From positions 310,001-374,000 of the forward strand of contig CAXKVV010000022.1 of assembly GCA_964058805.1 (NCBI GenBank): 64,000 bases of DNA, in the 5' to 3' direction. This DNA comes from Schoenoplectus triqueter. Its lineage: Eukaryota; Streptophyta; Magnoliopsida; Poales; Cyperaceae. This document shows, piece by piece, positions 36,511 to 46,075 of this stretch (its first letter is position 1; the number at the start of each line of letters is the position of its first letter). The position numbers and the translations under genes are program-made. Under the pieces are notes generated by a model, which saw nothing but the letters and a program-made list of their open reading frames with translations, was not told the DNA's origin and did no database searches.

Positions 36511-37389
36511 AAACTAACAACATAGCCTATCTGATGAGTCACCCATGTGACCATTTTCACTGACAGGTGGACCCCACACCTCAGTGACCTATTAAAGGAG
36601 TCAGAACTGAACCCTGAGAATCTATCACTATAGCGAACCCTAGAAGGGAGCTGGAGCAGTATAATCCCTATGCTACATAAAATGATGTCAATGCCAAGCT
36701 AGCATTTTGATGCAACTAGTCATGAGAAATTTCAAATGTGATTTTGCTTTCAAGGCTGACCTGGTGCCAAAGCTGTGAGCAACCACCTAACCATGCTTTG
36801 ATTTGTGTCAATTACTGATAAGTAGTCAGTTCTTTGACCAAGTCACCCTCATGTTAAGGGATTGAAAGTCAATTTCACAAGACTGATCAGGTGCCAAAGC
36901 TGAGAGCAACCATCTGATCCAGTCTAGATCTGTATCAATTGTTGACATGTAATCAACTGTTGATCAGATCAAACCCTAATGGATATCAATATAAGTCTAA
37001 TTGGTATTTAGTTAGGGTGGTTTCTACAAGAGAGAGATAATTGGCAGAGACACTGAGCTACAATTGAGATCTGGGATTAATTCTGAAGAAATAATAGGGT
37101 TTTATGGATAAAAGAATTTTTAATTCAGAGAAGGAGGGGTAAAAATGGAATTAAAAATTACAGGGATGATCATCATGATTTTAGGGATTTTTGGTGAAAT
37201 TTTCATGATTTTTGGATAAGTGGAGCTATTAAAATAAATTCAGAGAAGATAAAACAGATTAAATGGATTAATCAAGGGCTGAGATTTGATCAAAATGACT
37301 CTGGGTGCAACTTGGGGACAGAGGCCTCTTTGGGTGCAAACTGGGTACAAGGGAACACAGAATATATAAAATAACAGAGGAGAGAGGGT

Positions 37390-37582
37390 GTGCCACGTGG
37401 CAGCACCAGAATAAGCCAAGTCAGCATACGTGTGCCACGTGGCACACATCCATTGGACCACCTCAGCACATGTGGGCCCCACACCAGTGAAGCCAGCCAA
37501 GAAGTGGGCCCCACCAATATGCCACATGGCAGCTGATGATAGGGCCATCTCAGCAACCTTGCCACATGGCAGTACACGTGGT
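37390..37582. promoter_or_regulatory. Cluster of palindromic G-box / G-box-like motifs
   Basis: Perfect CCACGTGG occurs at 37,393-37,400 and 37,435-37,442, the latter inside the longer palindrome GTGCCACGTGGCAC. CCACATGG variants lie near 37,522 and 37,562, and another CACGTG is at 37,575-37,580. CACGTG is the plant bZIP/bHLH G-box core. The older LTR arm has several CCACATGG copies in the matching place (31,519-31,615). Confidence 0.6.
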
Positions 37583-38819
37583 ATAGCACATCAGTAGGTT
37601 AATTTCCACACAGTCAAGTCCATTTGACATGTGTCACAGCATGATTGGTGACACATCACCCCAATTAGCTATGTGTAAGTCATTAGTTTAAACCCTGTAT
37701 GACTGACATGTGGGCCCTAATTAAGGCTAAATGATGATTAATCCCTAAATCTTAGCTAAACAGCAAGGTTAAATCCTGACAAGTGGGGCCAGGTTGTAAG
37801 CATTATGAGGCAGAGGCGCATGAACCAAGCCCATTCAAATAAAGTTGAAATTTAAATAAACAGGAAAGAAGGGAGATGAGCACCTGGCTCTTGTGTAAAG
37901 CCTCTCTGACGGTGGACCCTTTGCTGTTGCGGCCCACATGCACCTAGACCATCCCGATCGAGACTACTTCCTTCTTCTTCCCTTCCCTTCCGTCTCTTTC
38001 TTCCCCGCGACACAGAAGAAGGCGCCATGGAGGGATGCTTCGAAAGGTGTTCTTATTCCCTGGATATGGTTGGAATGGACAAGACAAGGCGGATTAGAGA
38101 TACATAAACAACAAATTTCAACGAATTGCAAAGGAAATATGGAGAATCGGTCAAAGATAGCTTGTAAAATTGAAACTTGTAATCGACTCATACAAATATA
38201 AGAGATCAAATTGGCAGTGCTTATACAATATTCTAACCTTTGCGATGCTATCCAGAAGCTTGGGCTAACTTGAGGGAAGCTCTAACCTAGTGCTACACCA
38301 GTCCACCACTCGGGTCAGTGAAGAGATCTTTAATACTCGATCTCAACAGTATAGGCTCTCAAGAAAAGGTGTGAAATTGATATCTGAGACTAAAAGGGGC
38401 ATGAATGAGCTTGTAATTAGAGAAATAAGCAAAGAGATGAAGAGGGATGCTTTGGCTGTGGATTAAGGCAAATCAGAAAGGAAAACGCTAGTGGCACCTA
38501 ATTGATATATATAGACCCAATTAATGGATTTAGATGAATGTTAATTGGATCAGAGAAGGTTCTAGAAGAATTGAAAGGAGTGCAAATGGCAGTTACAAAT
38601 GGCAAGATGGTGAATACAAGGAAAACAATAACTAACTCGCCACAATCTGTTATACCTGTTGATTGCCAAGTCATCAATCCGTGGACTTAACATCAAGAAG
38701 CACAAAGAGAGTCAATCCTGGCCACTGACTTGTAAAATGAAGGGTAAGATGGAATGCCACATTAGCAATCCAAGAAATTGAACAAACACAAACTCTCCCT
38801 CACCCCTTGTATCCTAGCC

Positions 38820-38827
38820 TATATAAA
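38820..38827 (+). promoter_or_regulatory. Main candidate LTR TATA box
   Basis: TATATAAA is followed by a purine-rich leader. It is conserved at 32,826 in the diverged relative. If used, U3 would be about 2.9 kb and R-U5 about 4.1 kb. Confidence 0.6.
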
Positions 38828-38941
38828 CCCTTTACAGAGAATGAAAAAGGGATCGAAAAATTTTAACAATTGAGAGAGAAGGAGAGATACATCAGCAGAG
38901 AAAGGAGAGAGCAAAGCAAAGTTGAAGAAACAAAAGGGAAT

Positions 38942-38982
38942 TGAATCAATTGATAGTAGACTTAGTCTCTCAATTCGATTCA
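38942..38982 (+). ncRNA. Leader hairpin just downstream of the LTR TATA box
   Basis: GAATCAATTGA (38,943-38,953) pairs with TCAATT and GATTC (38,970-38,981) with a single bulged C. It would lie in the 5' part of the element's RNA if transcription starts after the 38,820 TATA box. The older LTR has three related repeats (32,971-33,010, 33,279-33,316 and 33,412-33,450) with the conserved arms CTCAGT and ACTTGAG. Confidence 0.45.
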
Positions 38983-40199
38983 TTCACAGCTTCTACAAGA
39001 TTCATTCGAGTTTGTTAAGTAGGTACTGTTATAAAATTCAAAATGCATTCAGGAATGATTTTATGGAATTGTGTGATGAGTTTGATTCTTGCATTGAACA
39101 GTTTGATAATATTTTATTTTCAATTCAATTCTCATTCTATAACTCTGATTCTTATGCCATATTTGTATTTCTATTTCTCAATTTCTGTTTTTTCATTTGA
39201 ATCTTATAGATTACCAGTATTCTTTTCAAAACAGATTATGAATTTTAAAAGATTTGAGCTTTTCGGTTTAAGTTCCATATAGGTGTTCATATTCTTTTCT
39301 CTTTCATCCTTTTTCCATTTATTTGATTGCATAATAAGGTTGGTATTAGGATTATCTGTTTCTTCCATTTATCGCAGAATCAGTCCATATTAAATCAGTA
39401 GCAGGATTTATATTATCCTCCCGATTTCATTGCTTGAATGATCGTAAAAACACTTACAAGCAACTCAAAGTGCAAGAAAAGTTACCTAGTGGAGGTAATT
39501 CAGTATGCATCTCTTGAATAAACGCGATTAGTACCATACCGAGTAGTACTGAGGCCAATCTAGACCTATACGATGATTTCAAAAAGGAATTGAACTTGTG
39601 AACATAGTTAGAGGGTATAGACGATCGTTAATAAAAGGTCAATTGAGAGATTCATTGATCAATTGAGTAGAATTCACGATCAAAAACTCAGCCGGTACCG
39701 AATTGGAACTGTACCAAAACTGGTACTCATACACACACTAAAGCACCGCACCGATCTTCAATCAGATGCCATAGACGTATTCCTGACAAAGAGGCGATAC
39801 TACTGAATCCATCTGATCGGAGGGACGGAGCTCCGGTCACCGGAAACAGCCTTCAGCGTGAATCTCAGCGAAGCGGTCAACGGGACAGTCAAAGGGACGA
39901 GTGAGCACGACCCTCAGCGCGCAAACACGAAGTTTGATGCTCAAGAACGCATCTTGAAGAAATCAAACGCTAGCTGTAAATCGCGATTCAAAAGAGGAAA
40001 AGGGTTTAATCTGGGCCATCCATCTCACATGAATGAATCTTGAAGCTGATCCAACGTTCTAAATAAATCGCTGAATGAAAGAGGCCGACCCAATTGAGAA
40101 GTAAAAGAAAAATATAAGTAGGCCCAACTGTCGAAAATTAAAAGGAAAATTAATCCGGCCCAGTTAAGTTAGTCCAATTTATTAATTAATAACAGAAAA

Positions 40200-41400
40200 C
40201 TAAAGTTTAATAATAAATAAATCATTTGAAAATGTTTCTAAACTCCAAATTAACTCAAATTTGTTTCTAAAATTCCCTTATTTTTCATATTATTTTTCTA
40301 TATGATAATATTCCAGTTTTGAAAATATAATCATGTTGAAACAATTTAAAAGCAAAAGACATTACATATATTGATATATTTGACTTAGCTTTGACTTGTC
40401 ATTTTAAATACTATAAAAATCCCAAAAATTCAAATAAAATCATGAATAATAGTTAGATATATTTTACTGATTTTTCAAGTGATTTTTCATGAAATAATAA
40501 TGACAATAGTAATATGCCATAATAAATAATGAGATTAGCTATATTCTTTGATAAATAAAAATAAATAATAATAGATATTATGTTGATATTTTCTGTAAAA
40601 AGAATAATAAAAATAAATAGCACAAAATATACAAAAATATATACTACCATGATAATAGATAGTAAATACATTTTCTTCTATAATAAAGAATGATAATATA
40701 GTTTTATAATAAAATGAATTGTATTTCTTTTGTTATTTCTATACAAATATACAATAAAAATATTTTTGATGAATAAAATGCAATAAAAATAATAGTTGTA
40801 ATAAAAATATAATGAATTTCATCTCTTATGGCTATTTTCAACTAATAATAATAATAAAAAAAAAATCTTATATTTTTTTATAGATAATAAATAGAAATAA
40901 TAAAAAAATATAATGAATAGTATAATAAATAAGATAGAATATTAATAATGATTTCTTTTTAGCTATTATAGATCCTAAGAATAAAAAATATAATATAGCT
41001 AATTGTCTTTTTGATTTGTAAATAAATTTTTTTTTAATGAATAGTGTGTCAACATAATGAAATATAATAATGAAATTCTATTACTTTAGCTATAATAAAT
41101 ACTCTAAAAAAATATATAAATAAAAAATAGCCATTTTATTTTCTATTATTTTTGTAAGTGATTTTCTACAAAATAAATAGAGTTTAGAAATAATAAAAAT
41201 AAAATTCTACTATTTTAGCTATTACAAAAATCCTAAGAATATAAATAAAATTCTAGTTAATAGCTAACCCTTTTTCTTATTTTTGTAAATAATTTTCTAT
41301 AGAAATAAATAGAGTTTAAAAATAAAATAATAATAATAATAATAATAATAATGAATAAATTCATTTTTATAATAAAGATGATAATGGAAGATATTATGTA
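40200..41400. repeat. AT-rich low-complexity part of the LTR
   Basis: AATAAT/ATAAA-rich DNA with a TATTTTAGCTATTA-like motif recurring several times (for example 41,208-41,222). Length differences between the two LTRs are concentrated in its AAT microsatellites. No coding potential. Confidence 0.7.
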
Positions 41401-41489
41401 ATAGGCTTTGTACATTTTGGAGATGAACAAAAAATGCTCACGCAAGGAGTGTAGAGCCACATGAGAATGTTTGCACACATGATATAACC

Positions 41490-42005
41490 TCTAGAACGAT
41501 TAGTCAGGACAAGAACATCTTGACGAAGGATAAATAAGGTTGCAACGGCAACATGAGAAGATATGTCGAGACAAGAACATCTTGATGTAGAATGACTAAG
41601 GCTTTGATAGCAACATGAGGGGATGTGTCAAGACAAGAACATCTTGACGTTTGATGAAGAATAACCAGAGCTGTGACATTAACATGGAGATATATGTCGA
41701 CTCTGAGGAAGAAGAACATTACGATGTCCTAGAGAAGTGACATCTTAATGACTCATCACCATGAGCAAACAACTCATGACTAAATACGCTCACACAAGGG
41801 GTGTAGGGCAACATAGTAATTTTGCACAAGTAATGCAACATGTAGAATGATTAGTCGAGACAAGAACATCTTGACGCTCGCTGAAGAATGACCAAAGCTA
41901 CGACATCAGCATGGAGAGATATGTCGACTTTGAAGAAGAAGAACATTATGATGTCCGAGAGAAGTGACATCTTAATGACTCGGTGTCATGAACAAGTAAT
42001 TCATG
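41490..42005. repeat. Tandem-repeat block of the LTR (ACAAGAACATCTTGA units)
   Basis: The motif ACAAGAACATCTTGA occurs at about 41,510, 41,571, 41,635 and 41,861. A unit of about 350 bp is partly duplicated: the segments ending TGACATCTTAATGACTC occur near 41,740 and 41,965. In one copy GTCAAGA and TCTTGAC form a 7-bp stem. The block repeats in the 3' LTR at 63,215-63,730. Confidence 0.75.
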
Positions 42006-42080
42006 ACCATTTGAGCTAGCAAGACTGAACTCATCCGTCGATAAGTTTGTCTTCTGGTTCATCTCCCGAGATTGTGAGAT

Positions 42081-42674
42081 TGAATCGTTCTGTAGTAGAT
42101 TCATCCACAAAACAGTGAATGTGAACCGTTCTGTAGGTAGGTTCCTTCACTAACACATGCCTCAATGTTAAGCTAGCTCAGCGCTTCAGGTTTAACATTG
42201 TGTGTAATTGTGTTTCCTAGGTTTATGAATCGGCTTAGTGCTTCGAATTCATGATCTAGAAGATCGGTGAGAAGAAATACGTGGGCCATATCCACCCTTC
42301 TACTGATTCACCAACCTCAAGATCAACCGGCTCAGTGCTTCGAGTTGTATTTTGTGTGATTGGTTGTTGACTAGTTAAGATTGAACCGTTCTGTAGTAGG
42401 TTCATCTTCTAGATCAACGGAGGTCGAGTCGTTCTGTAGTAGACTCACCTCAAGCCCCTCTAAAAAGATTAACCTGGTCTGTAGTAAGGTTATATCTCGA
42501 GGTGGCATAGACTGAACCGATCTGTTTGTAGGTTCGTCTTCCATAGGATAAAGTAGGTCGAGTCGTTCTGTAGTAGACTCACCTCGAACCCCTTCGAAGA
42601 GATTAATCTGACCTGTAAGTAAGGTTACCTCTTGAAGCGGTAAAGACTGAACCGATCTGTTTGTAGGTTCGTCT
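42081..42674 (+). ncRNA. Array of about twelve hairpins with conserved loops and covarying stems
   Basis: Class A hairpins share a loop core TCTGTAGTA or TCTGTTTGTA but have different complementary stems: GAATC/GATTC (42,082/42,098), GAACC/GGTTC (42,123; 42,383; 42,514; 42,649), GAGTC/GACTC (42,426; 42,560), TAACC/GGTTA (42,470) and TAATC/GGTTA (42,604, one G-U). Class B shares a loop close to CGGCTCAGTGCTTCGA with stems CAATGTTAA/TTAACATTG (42,163/42,192), ATGAAT/ATTCAT (42,225/42,247) and CAAC/GTTG (42,324/42,344). The last six class A units come from one duplication of about 134 bp. They lie near the LTR 3' end, in the presumed 5' leader of the genomic RNA. The function is unknown. Confidence 0.6.
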
Positions 42675-42995
42675 TCCATGGACCCCTTTTGTGAACCCAG
42701 ACGACCACTTGACCATCTTTTAACTATACTATTTGCTTCTCTCTTTCAAAGATCCAGAGGTGCCTCGAGGTTAGTAGCCCAGGGTAATTAACGGTGGGGG
42801 CTTGCGCCCACCGGAATCTACAAGAACTCACAATCACTAAAAAACCCCCTGAATGTGCATCCAAATCTCTCTAAACGGCAGAATCTGGCCGACACCCAGC
42901 AGATGCACGCTCGGGAGGGATCTCCGTGTCCTTCTTCCGCAAACCCATCGCCCAGCGGCGGTGCGGCGGCGCGCGAAAAAGGGTCGCACAGGATC

Positions 42996-43014
42996 TGGCA
43001 CACCCGGTGGGACC
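42996..43014 (+). other. Primer binding site
   Basis: TGGCACACCCGGTGGGACC lies five bases after the inferred LTR end. Its complement ends in CCA, as a tRNA 3' end must. Similar sites are usual in Tat-lineage elements. I did not identify the tRNA. Confidence 0.8.
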
Positions 43015-43132
43015 TAGATTCTCCTCTTATCTCTGAAAGAGAGAGGCAAATAGAATAGTTAAGAGATACAAGTGGTCTTCTATGTACTAAAAATGACTAA
43101 TAATTTTCAAGTGTTTTTTGTTTTTGCAGGAA

Positions 43133-45985
43133 ATGACATATTTTGGAAACTTCAACCTCGCTCCCTACACCGTCATGCCTGCACAAAGCCCAGAGGGCAA
43201 ACTGTTCATGTTCTTTGGGACCATCCCCCAAGAACTGACTTTTTACGGCCCAGCTCCAGTGGCCGCCTTCACTCCCGCGACCGTCCGGATCTCCATCCCG
43301 GACGAGGAGGAAGAATCAATTACCCTGACTCCTAAGGGCATCTCCAATAATGTCATGGCCTCTCCTACTGCCTCCCCAAAGAGGAGAAGGCGACCGTCTA
43401 AGAAAACAGCCCCAAAGGGAGCAGCCCAAACTGCCCGTAACTCTCAAGCGTCCAGGAAGAGGGCCTTGGATGCATACCAAAACCAGCTGGTGGCTAGGCC
43501 AGCTATCCCGGTCTCTAACAAATTCACAGCTCTCCGCATAGTGGCCAAGAACTCGGCCACAGGCCAGCTCCGCCAGGCATGGGAGGTGCCTAAGCCCACA
43601 CCTCGCCCAGCTCAAAGGCCTCAGCGCCGCCAGGATAAGTTTCAAACCCCTGCAGAAGCCATCTACAAGGCTCACAGGGCCCTCAAACAGAGGAAGAGCG
43701 TCAAGAACGCTAGGTCGAGACAGTATGTCTCCCGCTCTAATCACTCTCAAGGCATGGCTCAGCCGCAAGCCATTGTCTCCACTCCGAACCCGAGGAGGTT
43801 TACATCAAAGGCAACACCTAGCACCCAGCAGGTGTGGGTCCCAAAGGGTTCCCAGCCAACAAAGCCCCAGTCTCAGACCCAACCCAGCAAGGCCGGCAAA
43901 TCCAACGCTCCGCCCGAGAGTGTATTTAGCCGCCTAGGTCAGAAGAGTGTATTCAGCCGATTAGGCTCGAGAATACCACTCAATAGTTTGAAAATAACTG
44001 CTCCTGACCAAACAAAGAAGAAGAGAAGAACCGCTCGTTATGAAGAGCACTTCTCGGTCAACACCATCAGTATAAGCTACGACACTGATCCAGATACTGA
44101 TGGTGAGGTGAACATGGTCCAGGATGACTCGTCCCCGCCTAATCAAGCTCACGTCACCAATACCAATAAGAATAATGGTAGAAAAGGGAGACCACCCAAA
44201 GGCAATAGCAAGGAAGGGGAAGACCACAATGAAAACCCTGACTTCTTTGACAATGAAGATGACGTTGAAACACGTCCCGAGATGCCTATCGATGAAATAG
44301 AAATATTAAAAGGCCACATCGAGGCACGGGACGAAGAGCTGATTAGGCAACGGGAGCTAATCGCTACCATGCTAAAGCAGAACGAAGAATTGATTAAGGC
44401 GGTCAAATCCTTGCAAGAATCACAAGACGCCAATTTCAAAGCTGGTAGCTCCCGTCAAGAAGGGGTCCACAGTACTAAAAGCAATCATAAGGGAAAACAA
44501 CCTGTCGATTCTAAACCCCATCCACATAGAACCATAGAAGTGGAGGCTGAACCAACGGGAATATCCCGGAAAGAGATTCAAGCCATGATTGCCCAGCAAA
44601 TGCAAATAGCTGGAGGTGGATACGCTATCCCTCCCGTCAAAAACTGTGGACATCCATACCCTGCCATATACGACTTAGAAGAATATCCTAAAGGGTATGT
44701 AATTCCCCGCTTCAGGACCTTCTCAGGGGAAGGTAATAAAGACCTAAATCCCGAACAACACCTGGCTCACTTTGTAGCCTCGTGTGGCAACACGGGCGGC
44801 AATGATGCACTGTTGTTAAGACAATTCCCTCAAAGCCTAGTGGGAACCGCTTTCCAATGGTACTATTCACTGGAAAACAACAGCATCAGGACCTGGGACG
44901 AGATGGCAGACTCGTTCAGGGCACGTTTTGTCATGGTGTCTGACAAAATAAACATAGCCGATCTGGCAAGCACTAAACCCAAGAAAGGGGAGTCAATGAC
45001 AGATTTTATCAATAGATGGCGGAACCTCAGCATCAAATGCGACCGCACATTAACCGAAGATGAGGCCGTCAACCTAATTATGAAGAACATTGACGGGTGG
45101 ATGGGCATGCTTCTTGGTGTGACAAAGGTCAACACGTTCAAAGACTTGCTCAGATCGGTATCTAATATGGAAAGGATGTCACCGCATACCATGCCGAACT
45201 TCATAAATAATAGGCCGCAACGAGGAGCCCGAGCCGAGACTAAAGTGGCGTTCACCTCGTTAAAAGATAAGATGGTCGCTAACGCAGACACCCAAAGCGG
45301 CAGCAGTGGCACAAATGGCAATAATTACAATAAGGGACCCAGGCCCAATCCAGGAGGGAGTTCACGGAGTTTTGAGTCCCTCAAACAAAAGAAATCTAAA
45401 CCGTACTCCTTCAGGAGAGATAAAGTCGCCCAAATGTTCAGAGGGGCACTGAAGAACGGTCTAACCCTGCCGGCCAGTAAACGCCCGGAAGATGCCGATA
45501 AATCGGATGAACCCAACTTTTGCCCATACCACAGAGTATTAGGGCATTCAATCGAAGATTGCTGGGTCTTCAAAGATTGGGTCGAAAAGGCATACAAAAA
45601 TGGTGAAATTACTTTACCTAAAGGGTTCTTGCAAAGCCCATCAGCCCATGAACAGGCTAATATGATCTCTCACGAGGAAGAGAAGATCCCGGGCCAGTTA
45701 AGCGGAAACCAAGAAGAGCAATGGACTACGCACTTATCGAAGAAATCGATTAAAATGCTTAAAGCCCTTAAGAAAGAACCTGGCATGAAATGGAAAGACG
45801 ATATTACACCAGTGGTCCCACCAAAACCCAGGGTATATTATAAGGTGGACCAGAGCCAAGACCAGGTTCTTAAGAAGAGAAAGAAACATAGAAGCAACAA
45901 GTCCAAAAAGAACAAAATTGAAGAGTACGAGCAGGGCAGTCCCGAGGCGATTACCCTTCAACACTTCATCTCTAAAGAAGACTGA
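43133..45985 (+). CDS. gag (capsid/nucleocapsid polyprotein) of the Tat element
   Basis: The ATG at 43,133 is the first good start and gives about 950 residues, long for a gag. The first 300 residues are basic and Pro/Lys/Arg-rich. The retrotransposon gag capsid domain lies at about residues 530-700 (RQFPQSLVGTAFQWYYSLEN, then FINRWRNLSIKCDR). Near residue 795 a zinc-finger-like CPYHR..GH..EDCW motif stands in for a classical knuckle. The product should pack the genomic RNA into cytoplasmic particles. It ends at TGA (45,983-45,985); the next 30 codons stay open in the same frame into the protease ORF, so gag and pol may be linked by stop readthrough. A strong splice-acceptor-like tract (TTTTTTGTTTTTGCAG) ends just before the start. 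Confidence 0.92.
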   Translation: MTYFGNFNLAPYTVMPAQSPEGKLFMFFGTIPQELTFYGPAPVAAFTPATVRISIPDEEEESITLTPKGISNNVMASPTASPKRRRRPSKKTAPKGAAQTARNSQASRKRALDAYQNQLVARPAIPVSNKFTALRIVAKNSATGQLRQAWEVPKPTPRPAQRPQRRQDKFQTPAEAIYKAHRALKQRKSVKNARSRQYVSRSNHSQGMAQPQAIVSTPNPRRFTSKATPSTQQVWVPKGSQPTKPQSQTQPSKAGKSNAPPESVFSRLGQKSVFSRLGSRIPLNSLKITAPDQTKKKRRTARYEEHFSVNTISISYDTDPDTDGEVNMVQDDSSPPNQAHVTNTNKNNGRKGRPPKGNSKEGEDHNENPDFFDNEDDVETRPEMPIDEIEILKGHIEARDEELIRQRELIATMLKQNEELIKAVKSLQESQDANFKAGSSRQEGVHSTKSNHKGKQPVDSKPHPHRTIEVEAEPTGISRKEIQAMIAQQMQIAGGGYAIPPVKNCGHPYPAIYDLEEYPKGYVIPRFRTFSGEGNKDLNPEQHLAHFVASCGNTGGNDALLLRQFPQSLVGTAFQWYYSLENNSIRTWDEMADSFRARFVMVSDKINIADLASTKPKKGESMTDFINRWRNLSIKCDRTLTEDEAVNLIMKNIDGWMGMLLGVTKVNTFKDLLRSVSNMERMSPHTMPNFINNRPQRGARAETKVAFTSLKDKMVANADTQSGSSGTNGNNYNKGPRPNPGGSSRSFESLKQKKSKPYSFRRDKVAQMFRGALKNGLTLPASKRPEDADKSDEPNFCPYHRVLGHSIEDCWVFKDWVEKAYKNGEITLPKGFLQSPSAHEQANMISHEEEKIPGQLSGNQEEQWTTHLSKKSIKMLKALKKEPGMKWKDDITPVVPPKPRVYYKVDQSQDQVLKKRKKHRSNKSKKNKIEEYEQGSPEAITLQHFISKED

Positions 45986-46075
45986 GAGAAGTTAACCCTA
46001 GGTCAAAAGAAAGAAGATGTAGATGAAGAAATAAATAAAGAAGAAAGCGAAGAAATCTGGGGTGCTTCGTGCAAC

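Larger units (their letters stand above)
35932..42990 (+). repeat. 5' LTR (about 7.06 kb)
   Basis: The left end is fixed by alignment to the 3' LTR: identity starts exactly at TGTTTACC and the flanks differ. The right end is inferred as the CA at 42,989-42,990, five bases before the primer site, because the 3' copy leaves the window at the point equivalent to 42,275. It contains a duplicated promoter unit, a strong TATA box, palindromic G-boxes, an AT-rich stretch (40,200-41,400), a tandem-repeat block (41,490-42,000) and a hairpin array (42,081-42,674). ORFs within it look non-coding. Confidence 0.9.

Noticed and set aside
37240..37589. Overlapping minus-strand ORFs in both LTRs
   Set aside because: They overlap each other in different frames and reflect the CCACRTGG repeats. 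Being identical in both LTRs only reflects LTR identity.
42081..42674. CRISPR-like repeat array
   Set aside because: The repeats are hairpins of varying sequence in a plant LTR; spacers are not unique and no cas genes exist.
42371..42679. 102-codon minus-strand ORF in the LTR
   Set aside because: It is the reverse reading of the hairpin array; its internal peptide repeats mirror the DNA repeats and there is no known domain.
43118..43132. Upstream TTG as gag start
   Set aside because: The in-frame ATG at 43,133 is the natural start; the upstream codons lie in a splice-acceptor-like tract.
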